From positions 1 to 64,000 of the forward strand of contig CAMYLU010000010.1 of assembly GCA_947259485.1 (NCBI GenBank): a stretch of DNA of 64,000 bases. The letters are read 5' to 3'. The stretch's first letter is position 1. Each line of letters begins with the position of its first letter. A model generated the notes under the pieces. The model did not search any database, was not told the origin of the DNA, and worked only from the letters and a program-made list of their open reading frames with translations. Position numbers and translations under genes: made by a program. The stretch comes from an uncultured Gammaproteobacteria bacterium (GTDB lineage Bacteria > Pseudomonadota > Gammaproteobacteria > GCA-001735895). This document shows positions 18,366 through 26,195 of the stretch, piece by piece.

Positions 18366-19193
18366 CTAATTTCTGTGCCAGCCGCGCACAACCACGGTGC
18401 CGGCGAAGAGAATGATGGTAGCACCGATCAACATGCCCAGAAACAACGAATAGTCGAAGTAGTAACCGTCGCGTACCGGGTCGTAGGTGGTGCAAAAAAG
18501 CTTGATCTTGCTGACCAGGTTGGCCAGCAGCGGTTGCTCGGGCGCCTTGCGGCCAAGCACGAGTTCAATCAACGGATCGACCAGCATCGGCGTATCGAAG
18601 ACCTGCCCGTAGACCTGTCGGTAGACCCGGCCCCCGGCATCGATAACGGTCGCCTGGATCAGGTGATCAAAGCCGTTGGAAGACGGGTAATAGAGGAACC
18701 CCAGGTCCTGTGACAGCTCCTTGATCGTTTGCGGGTCGGTACTCAACAGCTTCCAGTCCTGGTCACTGACGCCCTGTTTGGCACCAAAGTATCGCATCGC
18801 ATCGGGAGTATCGACCGCGGTATCAAAACCCACGACGGCGACGGTGAAACTGTCATCGCCAAGCGCTGCCCGCGCCTTTTGTACAATCTTCGACAGGTGC
18901 CGCGTGGTCATCGGACAAATCTGGTAGCAGCTGGTGTAAACCATGCTTAGCACCAATGGCTTACCACGTAACTGTCCGAGTGTGAAAACCTTGCCGTCGG
19001 TATCAATAAACCGGTATTCACCAACCTGGGATCCGAGCGCCGCCTGGCTGGTGGATAGTGCCTGGTCATAGTCAAACGCCGGGGTTGTCTTCCCGAGACT
19101 CTCGCCGGTCGATGTTGATTGCGATATTGCCCAGGCGACCGACGGCAGCATCATATGCAGCAGAAAACTACATATCAGCAACTTGAATCGCAT
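18366..19193 (-). CDS. SCO1/SenC copper chaperone with C-terminal anchor
   Basis: A 275-residue periplasmic thioredoxin-fold protein of the SCO1 family, which delivers copper to the CuA site of oxidase subunit II. Residues 1-22 are a signal peptide. The copper-binding set is C89 and C93 in TSCYQICP plus H177 in GFDHL. Unusually, residues about 246-268 form a C-terminal membrane helix. It follows ctaB in the operon that also encodes the CuA subunit, which fits a dedicated assembly role. A second SCO1 gene lies at 23.9 kb. Confidence 0.9.
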   Translation of the reverse strand: MRFKLLICSFLLHMMLPSVAWAISQSTSTGESLGKTTPAFDYDQALSTSQAALGSQVGEYRFIDTDGKVFTLGQLRGKPLVLSMVYTSCYQICPMTTRHLSKIVQKARAALGDDSFTVAVVGFDTAVDTPDAMRYFGAKQGVSDQDWKLLSTDPQTIKELSQDLGFLYYPSSNGFDHLIQATVIDAGGRVYRQVYGQVFDTPMLVDPLIELVLGRKAPEQPLLANLVSKIKLFCTTYDPVRDGYYFDYSLFLGMLIGATIILFAGTVVVRGWHRN

Positions 19194-19214
19194 GCGAATC
19201 AGCCTGGCCGAAAC

Positions 19215-20165
19215 CTAACCGAGTATCCAGACGTCGAGCACGGCGCCGACAAGCAGCGTTACCAGCTGCACCAGCGATGCGAAAAAACTCTTCATCGCGA
19301 CGCGCGGGGATGGATCCTTGATCATCAACCAGTTGTGATATATGAAATAGCCGCCACCACCCGCCGCCGCGACAAGGTAGATCCAGTTCATACCATAGAA
19401 AAATGGCAGGATAGCAATCGCAACCAGCATCAGCGTGTTGATCAATACCACTTCTGCACAACGGCGATTACCAATAATAACCGGTAGCATTGGCACCCCG
19501 GTGCGGGTGTAATCCTTGTTCTTGGCGATCGCCAGGCTCCAGAAATGGGAAGGCGTCCAGAAGAACAGTACCAGTGCGAGCATGATCGGCACCGGGCCTA
19601 AATTCGGGTCGACCGCGGCTGCACCCGCGAGTACTGCAAAGCTGCCCGATGCACCGCCGATAATAATGTTGGTCCAGGAACGGCGCTTCAGCCAAACGGT
19701 ATAGACAATTGCGTAGAAAAACGCGCCGAGAAAAATATAAGTTGCCGCTGGCGCGTTTAACACCAGCGCCGCGGAACCAACCCCGGCGACCAGTAACAAC
19801 AGGATAATCGCGATCCACATCGGGCCCCTGTGGAAATAGCCGGTGACGAAGGGCCGATTGCAGGTGCGTGGCACCTTGCGATCCAGTTCGACTTCAAAAT
19901 ACTGGTTGAAGGCGCCCGCGCTGCCGGCCGAAATCAGTATTGCAAACGCGAGCACCAGTATCTCGAGTGCACTGGGTTGTCGACCGGGTGTTATCACCAT
20001 GCCCACCAGCGCTGTCAGCATCATCACAACACCGATTCTCAACTTGAGAACATTTGATATCTGGCTACACAGTTCGCCGGGGGTCACCCTCGTCTGCCCA
20101 CGAGAACTGGGTTCAGTCTCAGGTGGGGACATTCCGTTTGTCCCGAGTGAATTCAGCATCGCCAT
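19215..20165 (-). CDS. ctaB: protoheme IX farnesyltransferase (heme O synthase)
   Basis: A 316-residue UbiA-family membrane prenyltransferase that converts heme b to heme o. About nine helices are predicted. The first Asp-rich motif reads NQYFEVELDRKVPRT, with Glu where the first Asp is usual, followed by the conserved CNRP. The second conserved block is YTVWLKRRSWTNIIIGG. The ATG at 20165 shares its A with the TAA of subunit I (TAATG), so the genes are coupled. Its presence implies that the heme-copper enzyme of this operon uses heme o or heme a. No ctaA is visible in the window. Confidence 0.92.
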   Translation of the reverse strand: MAMLNSLGTNGMSPPETEPSSRGQTRVTPGELCSQISNVLKLRIGVVMMLTALVGMVITPGRQPSALEILVLAFAILISAGSAGAFNQYFEVELDRKVPRTCNRPFVTGYFHRGPMWIAIILLLLVAGVGSAALVLNAPAATYIFLGAFFYAIVYTVWLKRRSWTNIIIGGASGSFAVLAGAAAVDPNLGPVPIMLALVLFFWTPSHFWSLAIAKNKDYTRTGVPMLPVIIGNRRCAEVVLINTLMLVAIAILPFFYGMNWIYLVAAAGGGGYFIYHNWLMIKDPSPRVAMKSFFASLVQLVTLLVGAVLDVWILG

Positions 20166-21898
20166 TAGCTTAGTGGCCAGACCGAGGCCAGGTAATCCCA
20201 GTTAATAAAGTAATACACGACGAAACAAATCAGCAGCGCCATCGCGAGCGCAAAGGTGCCCGGCGCTTCGAATCCGGCGGAACCGTGTTCTTCTACCGCG
20301 AGTTTGGGCGCCATCGGTAGACGCTCAGGTTGGGAGACGTTGTAGACCGAAGCCGCCAGCGGTACACCAAAACCCTGGAACAGGCCGGCAGACGCATCGA
20401 GCTTTTTGCCGAACAGCAATGAGCCGACAGTTACCACCAGGTACATCGCGCCGCCGAGTACACCGAGTACGCCGCCGATACCGGCCACTGTCATCATCGT
20501 GTATGCAGTTCCAGGATACTCAAAGCCCAGCATGGCACCGGTAAAATCCATATCCCAGTGACGCCTCGAAACACCCAACGTTCCGGCACCCAGCATGAAC
20601 AGGATCATCAGGGTCATGCCCGCCGAGAACACGTAGGGTTGCCACTTCGCAACCCAGGGCAGGAATAGCGCACGCCTGAACAACACCGGAATCAGCAGGT
20701 AAGTCAGCGCCATGAAGGTCAGCGTGGTACCCACTGCAACCGTTGCATGGAAATGCGCCGGTACGTAAATAGTGTTATGAATGATGATGTTGATCTGCTC
20801 GGTTCCCATGACCACGCCGGTTATACCACCGAGGAAGCCGAAGATTAGCAAGGAGAAGAAGAAACCCGAGAACACCGGGTTACCCCAGGGCGCCTTGCGC
20901 AACCATTCGAACATGCCCTTGGTCAGTCCCTTGGCGCGTTGCGCGACCTCCATCGAGCCCGGCACGGTGAGGCCGTGAATCATGCTCGCCAACACTGCCA
21001 GGTACATCGCGTAACTGGTATTGAATACCTTCCATTCGGAGCTGATACCGGGATCGACAAGGATGTGGTGCGCGCTCGCCAACTGCAGGAACAGGATATA
21101 AAGCAGGAATGCGCTGCGGCTCACTTTCTCCGACATCGGGCGGGCGTTAAACAACACACCAACGATCAGGTACCACACCGAGACATGCGCGGCGACGTTA
21201 ATTTGTTGTGACGAGTGCCCCAGACCCCACCAGATGACACGGTACATTGCTGCATCGATGTGACCGATGTAACCGATCGACCACAGGAAGGTCGGCACCA
21301 GGATGATAGCACCGCAGGCAATGGTAAAGATCGCGATAATACATGCAGTCAGTGCGCCGAAGGTTACCAACGGAATCGAACCCTCGTAAGTGCGATCATC
21401 TTTCGCGATCACCAGCGTACCCAGGAACACGAAGCAGCCGATCAGTGCACCGACAGCAAACAGTATCAGGCCAAGATAAAAATGCGGCTCTGCCTGCATC
21501 GGTGCGTAGGACGTCATCATGACACTGGAGTTACCCTGCAACACCGCAATGTTGTTCATGACCATGCCGATAATCATCAGCGCAAACCCGGCCCAGGCCC
21601 AGCGCGGAGCCGCCAGGCGGGTGCGTAACAGCGTCGACGAGGCAAAGTACAGGATCGCCATTTCAAAGAAGATAATCCAGAAAATCAACGCGTTGATGCC
21701 ATGCCCTGTCAGCGCCTGGTAAAACACGTCGGCTGGTAGCAAATGAATTTCCTGCCAGCGTGTCAAAATAACGCCCAGCGCCAGGATGCCCGCGATCAGC
21801 AATGAAACAGCACCGGCAACCGCGTTCGCCTTCATCAGGCTCTCGGCGGATTTGTCAAAATAGAATCCCGAATCCGGGCAGACTCTAAACTGTGCCAT
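20165..21898 (-). CDS. heme-copper oxidase superfamily subunit I lacking the active-site Tyr
   Basis: A 577-residue catalytic subunit, about 12-14 helices. All six metal-ligand histidines are present: H66 (low-spin heme), H228, H277 and H278 (CuB), and H382 and H384 in VPAHFHATV (hemes). The cross-linked Tyr of A/B-type oxygen reductases (four residues after the helix VI His) is Gln232 in GHSSQQ. The cbb3-type position (six before the HH pair) is Leu271. cNOR has Glu at the first position. I infer a non-canonical NO reductase, of the kind described from oxidase-derived lineages, rather than a cytochrome oxidase. It is followed by ctaB and preceded by the CuA subunit. Oxygen reduction is not excluded. 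Confidence 0.85.
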   Translation of the reverse strand: MAQFRVCPDSGFYFDKSAESLMKANAVAGAVSLLIAGILALGVILTRWQEIHLLPADVFYQALTGHGINALIFWIIFFEMAILYFASSTLLRTRLAAPRWAWAGFALMIIGMVMNNIAVLQGNSSVMMTSYAPMQAEPHFYLGLILFAVGALIGCFVFLGTLVIAKDDRTYEGSIPLVTFGALTACIIAIFTIACGAIILVPTFLWSIGYIGHIDAAMYRVIWWGLGHSSQQINVAAHVSVWYLIVGVLFNARPMSEKVSRSAFLLYILFLQLASAHHILVDPGISSEWKVFNTSYAMYLAVLASMIHGLTVPGSMEVAQRAKGLTKGMFEWLRKAPWGNPVFSGFFFSLLIFGFLGGITGVVMGTEQINIIIHNTIYVPAHFHATVAVGTTLTFMALTYLLIPVLFRRALFLPWVAKWQPYVFSAGMTLMILFMLGAGTLGVSRRHWDMDFTGAMLGFEYPGTAYTMMTVAGIGGVLGVLGGAMYLVVTVGSLLFGKKLDASAGLFQGFGVPLAASVYNVSQPERLPMAPKLAVEEHGSAGFEAPGTFALAMALLICFVVYYFINWDYLASVWPLS

Positions 21899-21899
21899 T

Positions 21900-22439
21900 T
21901 TAATTCTCCCTCACGAAGATTTTACCGAGCATCAGGTGATGCCCGATGCCGCAGAACTCGTTACACACCACCGTGAACTCGCCCGCCTTGTCAGGGGCTA
22001 CCGTTATCACCATTTCATAGCCGGGAATAATCTGCAGGTTGATATTGACCGGCTGCAGCGAAAACCCATGGTTCCAGTCCATCGATGACAGGTGCAGGCG
22101 ATAACTCTGGTCTTTTTCGAGCTCGAGTATCGGGTACCACTGCCACAGCCTGCCGAGCATGTAAACGTCACTACCAGCTGGTGGTTTTACAATCGGTATC
22201 CCGGCCTGTTCGCCGACCTTGTATTGCGTGACCATTTCATCGACTCTCGACTGAAATCGTTCCGGAGTGGTCTGGTAGGCCTCGTTGGAAAGATTCTGTT
22301 TTCCGTAGATATGCCAGTAAGGCATCATCAGGAACATGATCAAACACCAGACCAGTGCAATTCCAATCCAGATGACTTCCTGTTTACCAACCGGCGTGCT
22401 CCACCAGTTACGTTCCGATGGGGGTAAGAATGAGCTCAT
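21900..22439 (-). CDS. CuA-type oxidase subunit II
   Basis: 179 residues: one N-terminal helix (about 21-41) and a periplasmic cupredoxin. The binuclear CuA site is complete, with H124 in WNHGF and C159/E161/C163/H167/M170 in CNEFCGIGHHLM. It accepts electrons from a cytochrome c and passes them to subunit I. There is only one membrane helix where standard subunit II proteins have two, as in ba3-type and related enzymes. It ends one base before the subunit I gene and starts 22 bp after the 53-aa subunit gene. Confidence 0.92.
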   Translation of the reverse strand: MSSFLPPSERNWWSTPVGKQEVIWIGIALVWCLIMFLMMPYWHIYGKQNLSNEAYQTTPERFQSRVDEMVTQYKVGEQAGIPIVKPPAGSDVYMLGRLWQWYPILELEKDQSYRLHLSSMDWNHGFSLQPVNINLQIIPGYEMVITVAPDKAGEFTVVCNEFCGIGHHLMLGKIFVREN

Positions 22440-22461
22440 TACGAAGTTCTCCCTAAGGTTG

Positions 22462-22623
22462 TTATGGTGCTACTGGAATAGTGGCAATTTCCATAATGCC
22501 CCACAGGATGTAGAACACGGTCGGCATCACGATCCCCAGGAACAGCAACAGGAAAGGGTTTTCAAGTACTCGCTGGAAAAAGGGAATGTGTTCGGGTTTG
22601 GGTAGATCGGATTCTTCTGACAT
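22462..22623 (-). CDS. 53-residue single-helix subunit of the heme-copper complex
   Basis: A short gene (start ATG 22623, stop TAA 22462-22464) encoding a hydrophilic start (MSEESDLPKPEH), a single helix of about residues 20-45 (LENPFLLLFLGIVMPTVFY) and a short tail. Its position 22 bp before the CuA subunit gene is that of the small helical subunit found in ba3-type and related three-subunit enzymes. GAGGTTAGCC precedes the ATG. It is short enough to be missed by a length-filtered gene finder. It is the first gene of the operon and probably carries the promoter-proximal start. Confidence 0.75.
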   Translation of the reverse strand: MSEESDLPKPEHIPFFQRVLENPFLLLFLGIVMPTVFYILWGIMEIATIPVAP

Positions 22624-22776
22624 GGCTAACCTCGGTTTATTTAGTTAAGCCTCGAAGATCACTACTCGCAGCTACTCATTCAAACCCGCCCAGGTTACGA
22701 ATGGAACTGACAACCGGCCTGCGATTAGTGACAGTTTCGGCAAATGTCAGGTTACTCAAGCGATGGCAAAAATGAT

Positions 22777-22790
22777 TTGATAAAAGTCAA
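22777..22790. promoter_or_regulatory. Dnr/FNR-type box (left)
   Basis: TTGAT-AAAA-GTCAA, nine of ten consensus half-site bases, in the divergent control region. Confidence 0.65.
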
Positions 22791-22841
22791 ATTGAAAACG
22801 GCAATCACCCCATCCCTGCTTGGCAAACGGCGGTTTGAGGT

Positions 22842-22855
22842 TTGACTTTCATCAA
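22842..22855. promoter_or_regulatory. Dnr/FNR-type box (right)
   Basis: TTGAC-TTTC-ATCAA, nine of ten consensus half-site bases, centred about 75 bp before the hemerythrin start. Confidence 0.7.
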
Positions 22856-22923
22856 TTAGCAACAACAATGATCGTGATAGCTTGGCGCATCTGAATAGCG
22901 AATAAACATTAGGGAGCCTGTTG

Positions 22924-23409
22924 ATGGCATTGATTGAATGGCGCGAAGAGTATTGCACCGGGATTAAAGGGGTCGACTACGAGCACGAACAACTTATTGG
23001 TCAAATCAATGCCGTGCACGCGTTAATCACGGACCAGGCTGACAAGAGCCTGGTGATCGACAGCCTGGGCGAAATCTACGGTAGCATCTCGGCCCACTTC
23101 GCGCTCGAAGAACAAATGATGCAAAGGCATCACTACGACCACTATCTCGAGCACAAGGCAGATCATGAACGCCTGCTGGATGATATTCGTGACATTACCG
23201 AAGAGTTCGAAAGGTCGGCCAGGCTGGATGAACCCGAATTCAAACAGAAACTGGCAGACTGGTTCCAGCTGCATTTCAAAACCCACGATTCCCGATTACA
23301 CAATCTTGCCGGAATGCGGTCGCATGATCCGGTCAGCCAATCAACCTTGAAAACACTGATTCAAAATGCAAAAGACAAACTATTGCAGCGCCGGGTCCAG
23401 CAGCACTAA
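22924..23409 (+). CDS. bacteriohemerythrin
   Basis: A 161-residue four-helix di-iron protein that binds O2 (or NO). All seven metal ligands are visible with standard spacing: H21, H58, E62, H77, H81, H117 and D122. The C-terminus is about 25 residues longer than minimal hemerythrins. Start ATG 22924 is preceded by AGGGAG; a TTG one codon upstream is less likely. The gene opens a plus-strand cassette with a Dnr-type box. An oxygen- or NO-scavenging role beside the respiratory complexes is inferred from position. Confidence 0.92.
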   Translation: MALIEWREEYCTGIKGVDYEHEQLIGQINAVHALITDQADKSLVIDSLGEIYGSISAHFALEEQMMQRHHYDHYLEHKADHERLLDDIRDITEEFERSARLDEPEFKQKLADWFQLHFKTHDSRLHNLAGMRSHDPVSQSTLKTLIQNAKDKLLQRRVQQH

Positions 23410-23893
23410 GAGCCTTCTGTTTAGCCTGATGCTCGCTGCCGTCACGCTCCCCGGAGCAGCCTGGCCTGCACAGCAGGCGGAAACCAGGGAAAACCTTTCC
23501 GGATTCTATTCCCGGGATGGCAACAACGGCAGCCCCGCGAAGGCCGCCGGCAATAATATTTATATCAAGTTTTTCGAAGACCGCTGGCTTGGCATGATGT
23601 TCGTTCCCTATCCCTACGCGATCGAGGTCGATGTACCGGTCATCACCAAAGTTTTTAAAGCGGCACGAAAACAGGCCTCGAGCGCCGCTTTCTTGAGGGG
23701 TAAATACGAACTATTGTCTGAAGCCGCAACGATTCAGATTGAGCGCTATGGATATCTGGAGGATCGCATCGTTTTCGAATGCGGTTCGCTGTCACCCTGT
23801 ACCATAAAACTGGGCGACGGTTTTCTCGAATTGATCAAACCCGGCGTCATCAACGAACACATCATCAGGTACAGCCATGTTGCCACCCCCTGA
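23366..23893 (+). CDS. exported protein, unknown
   Basis: 175 residues with a hydrophobic export segment at about 17-33 (LLFSLMLAAVTLPGAAW, then PAQQAE). The mature part contains a cysteine pair (FECGSLSPC) that may form a disulfide. The chosen ATG overlaps the hemerythrin gene by 44 bp, so the start is uncertain. The next in-frame ATG (23429) would destroy the signal peptide. No family is recognised. Its place between hemerythrin and SCO1 suggests a role in the same respiratory cassette. Confidence 0.65.
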   Translation: MQKTNYCSAGSSSTKSLLFSLMLAAVTLPGAAWPAQQAETRENLSGFYSRDGNNGSPAKAAGNNIYIKFFEDRWLGMMFVPYPYAIEVDVPVITKVFKAARKQASSAAFLRGKYELLSEAATIQIERYGYLEDRIVFECGSLSPCTIKLGDGFLELIKPGVINEHIIRYSHVATP

Positions 23894-23927
23894 TGCAGAA
23901 CCTGTCATCGGCTGAGTGGTTTCATCG

Positions 23928-24575
23928 ATGAATAAAAAGCGGATCGTACCAATCGGCACCCTGGTGATTGGTCTGGTTTTCGGACTGGTGATGTTGATTA
24001 CCCACCTGCTGGTAAAGCCACCCTCGCCGCCTTCCGAACTTGAAGGTGTATTACGTCCAGATTTCCGACAGGTGGCTTCTTTCCAGTTACAAAGCCACAA
24101 TCGAGGCCCGCTAAGCGAAAAGGATTTACGTGGCAAATGGAGTTATATTTTCTTTGGTTACCTGTCATGCCCGGACGTCTGCCCCAACACCCTGCACGAG
24201 TTGAATCGATTTCGGACATTACTGAAAGATGAAACCGGGGTAGAACCCGAGGACCTGCAAGTGATCTTTGTTTCGGTCGATCCCGGCCGCGACAGTACCG
24301 AAAACCTGGCCCGCTATGTCGACCACTTTAACAAAAAATTCATCGGTGCGACCGCGGGTAAAGGCGCAATCGACCGATTAACAAAACAATTCGGGGCGGG
24401 TTACATTCTCGAAGCAGAAACCGCAACCGGGCAATACCTGGTTACTCATACCAGCGCTATTTTCCTGGTCGATCCGCTGGGCCGGCTGGTGGCGACTTTC
24501 TCACAGCCTCACTATGCGCCTACCCTGTTATCCCAGCACAGGAAAATCACCGACTATTTTTCGGGTAGCGGCTAG
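23928..24575 (+). CDS. SCO1/SenC copper chaperone, second copy
   Basis: 215 residues: an N-terminal membrane anchor (about 7-28) then a periplasmic thioredoxin fold with copper ligands C81 and C85 in CPDVCP and H174 in VTHTSAIF. The canonical SCO1 layout differs from the copy at 18.4-19.2 kb, which has its anchor at the C-terminus. It is followed, after a 219-bp gap, by the second heme-copper-like gene, yet no CuA subunit is encoded beside it. GTG 23916 is an alternative start. Confidence 0.9.
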   Translation: MNKKRIVPIGTLVIGLVFGLVMLITHLLVKPPSPPSELEGVLRPDFRQVASFQLQSHNRGPLSEKDLRGKWSYIFFGYLSCPDVCPNTLHELNRFRTLLKDETGVEPEDLQVIFVSVDPGRDSTENLARYVDHFNKKFIGATAGKGAIDRLTKQFGAGYILEAETATGQYLVTHTSAIFLVDPLGRLVATFSQPHYAPTLLSQHRKITDYFSGSG

Positions 24576-24596
24576 ATGACTGTCGCACAGAAAACA

Positions 24597-24773
24597 CTAC
24601 TCCTCCCGATCCCTGGTTTTCTTCGATTGCCGAAAGGCCCAAATGAAATAGGCCGCAATCAATAACAGGTTGATGGCGATACCGATACCAAAAAACCCTA
24701 TCGAGGGACCACCCTGCTCAGGCGGTGAAGCAACTATCGGTTGTTCGGTAGAGGTGGTAAGTTTATCGTTCAC
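24597..24773 (-). CDS. 58-residue membrane protein on the opposite strand
   Basis: A GTG-initiated frame with an in-frame TAA eight codons upstream. It encodes a hydrophilic, Thr/Pro-rich start, a single hydrophobic helix at about 25-47 (GFFGIGIAINLLLIAAYFIW) and a basic end (RQSKKTRDREE): positive-inside, type I-like. It fills most of the gap between SCO1 and the second heme-copper-like gene, but points the other way. No clear ribosome binding site is seen. The composition is protein-like, so I keep it as a candidate. Confidence 0.45.
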   Translation of the reverse strand: MNDKLTTSTEQPIVASPPEQGGPSIGFFGIGIAINLLLIAAYFIWAFRQSKKTRDREE

Positions 24774-24794
24774 TGTGGTCGATGAAGTTTATCC

Positions 24795-26159
24795 ATGCTA
24801 GTAAACCAGTTTACGCTACCGGCGCCGGGTAGTAACGCTCGCAAGTTAACCACGGGCTGGCTGTTATTGGGGCTTGCGGCGCTTGTCATCGGTGGTTTGT
24901 ATACCATTTTGATCGTGTTGTCGCGCACCCCGTTCTTCCAGGAAATTGTGCCCTGGGTCGATTTCTTCCGCACCGCGCTCGTGGTTCACGTCAATCTCAC
25001 GGTACTGGTCTGGTTCCTCGCCTTTGCCGGTGTTTTCTGGAGTTACACCGATTCGAAGCGCTGCCTGCGCCTCGGCTGGGTCGCGCTCGTATTGGCCAGC
25101 CTCGGAACCCTTATCATCGTCATCTCCCCGTTTACCGGTGAAAGCCACCCGTTGATGAACAACTACGTACCGGTGCTACAGAACCCGGTATTCTTCATTG
25201 GACTCGGCGTCTTCGGAAGCGGATTCTGGCTGCTGGTAATACGTAGTTGTTTCACTTCATTTGACAGTGACAACCAGACCAGCGGCGAGACCAGCCTGCG
25301 CTTTGGACTGTTTGTCGCAGTGGTGGCGTCGCTGTTTGCGCTGGCTGCGCTACTGTTATCGTATCTTGGGATTGACGAGGGCTTCGAAGGTCTCGCCTAC
25401 TACGATCGCCTGTTCTGGGGCAGCGGCCATATTATCCAGTTCAGCCATACCCAGCTCATGCTGGTCGCGTGGTTATGGCTGGCCACGGTCAGCGGCGGCT
25501 ACCTGCGTATTTCACCGCGCGTGACGCTGTTTTTGTTCCTGCTCGGGCTGCAACCCGTGCTGGCAGCACCGGTGATATACCTCGCCTTTGACGTCAGCTC
25601 GGGTGACCACCTGTTCTGGTTTATCCAGTTGATGAAATACGGCGGCGCGATTGCCGCGGTACCGATCGGCGTGGCAACGACGCTTGCGATCTTCGAACAA
25701 TGGCGCGCGACCCCGGGATTTGAGGTCGAGAGAAACGCGCTGTTGTTCTCGGTTTTACTGTTCGGCGTCGGGGGCTCGATCGGTTTCATGATCAGCGGTA
25801 GTACCGTCACTGTCCCCGCGCACTACCACGGTTCCATCGTCGGCATAACCATTGCGTTTATGGGCATCAGCTATCACTTGCTGCCACAGCTGGGATTCAG
25901 AAAAGTCGAGGGCAGGATCGCCCGCTGGCAGCCAGGAATTTACGGCACCGGGCAGCTACTGCATATCATCGGCCTGGCCTGGTCCGGTGGATATAACGTG
26001 GCACGCAAATCAACCGGCGCCGAGCGCGGCATCGAACAGATTGCGGGTATGGGATTGATGGGATTCGGCGGTCTGGTTTCGATCATCGGCGGAATCATGT
26101 TCCTGGTGCTGATGTACCTCGCGATGAAACCCGGCCCAAAGCTTACTCGGGAACCATAG
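24795..26159 (+). CDS. heme-copper-oxidase-like protein lacking the CuB His pair
   Basis: A 454-residue membrane protein, about twelve helices, with the helix pattern of oxidase subunit I. Retained are H65 in VVHVNLTVLVW (low-spin heme), H212 in GSGHIIQFSH (helix VI) and H343/H345 in VPAHYHGS (helix X hemes). The HH pair expected in helix VII is absent: the matching stretch reads LQPVLAAPVIYLAFD. No tyrosine is found at either known cross-link position. So heme sites are kept but CuB would have at most one normal ligand; H218 or Q215 nearby might contribute. It could be an NO-reducing relative, a heme-only electron carrier or a sensor. No subunit II gene is adjacent. Confidence 0.75.
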   Translation: MLVNQFTLPAPGSNARKLTTGWLLLGLAALVIGGLYTILIVLSRTPFFQEIVPWVDFFRTALVVHVNLTVLVWFLAFAGVFWSYTDSKRCLRLGWVALVLASLGTLIIVISPFTGESHPLMNNYVPVLQNPVFFIGLGVFGSGFWLLVIRSCFTSFDSDNQTSGETSLRFGLFVAVVASLFALAALLLSYLGIDEGFEGLAYYDRLFWGSGHIIQFSHTQLMLVAWLWLATVSGGYLRISPRVTLFLFLLGLQPVLAAPVIYLAFDVSSGDHLFWFIQLMKYGGAIAAVPIGVATTLAIFEQWRATPGFEVERNALLFSVLLFGVGGSIGFMISGSTVTVPAHYHGSIVGITIAFMGISYHLLPQLGFRKVEGRIARWQPGIYGTGQLLHIIGLAWSGGYNVARKSTGAERGIEQIAGMGLMGFGGLVSIIGGIMFLVLMYLAMKPGPKLTREP

Positions 26160-26195
26160 AAATCTGCATTTGCTGACAAGTGCCAGCCCGCGCCA

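Larger units (their letters stand above)
22624..22923. promoter_or_regulatory. divergent control region, oxidase operon / hemerythrin cassette
   Basis: A 300-bp gap between divergent operons carries two palindromic boxes (22777-22790 and 22842-22855), 65 bp apart centre to centre. The right one is placed for the plus-strand hemerythrin gene. The left one is about 160 bp before the minus-strand 53-aa gene and could act leftwards, with a long leader, or cooperatively. Confidence 0.6.
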
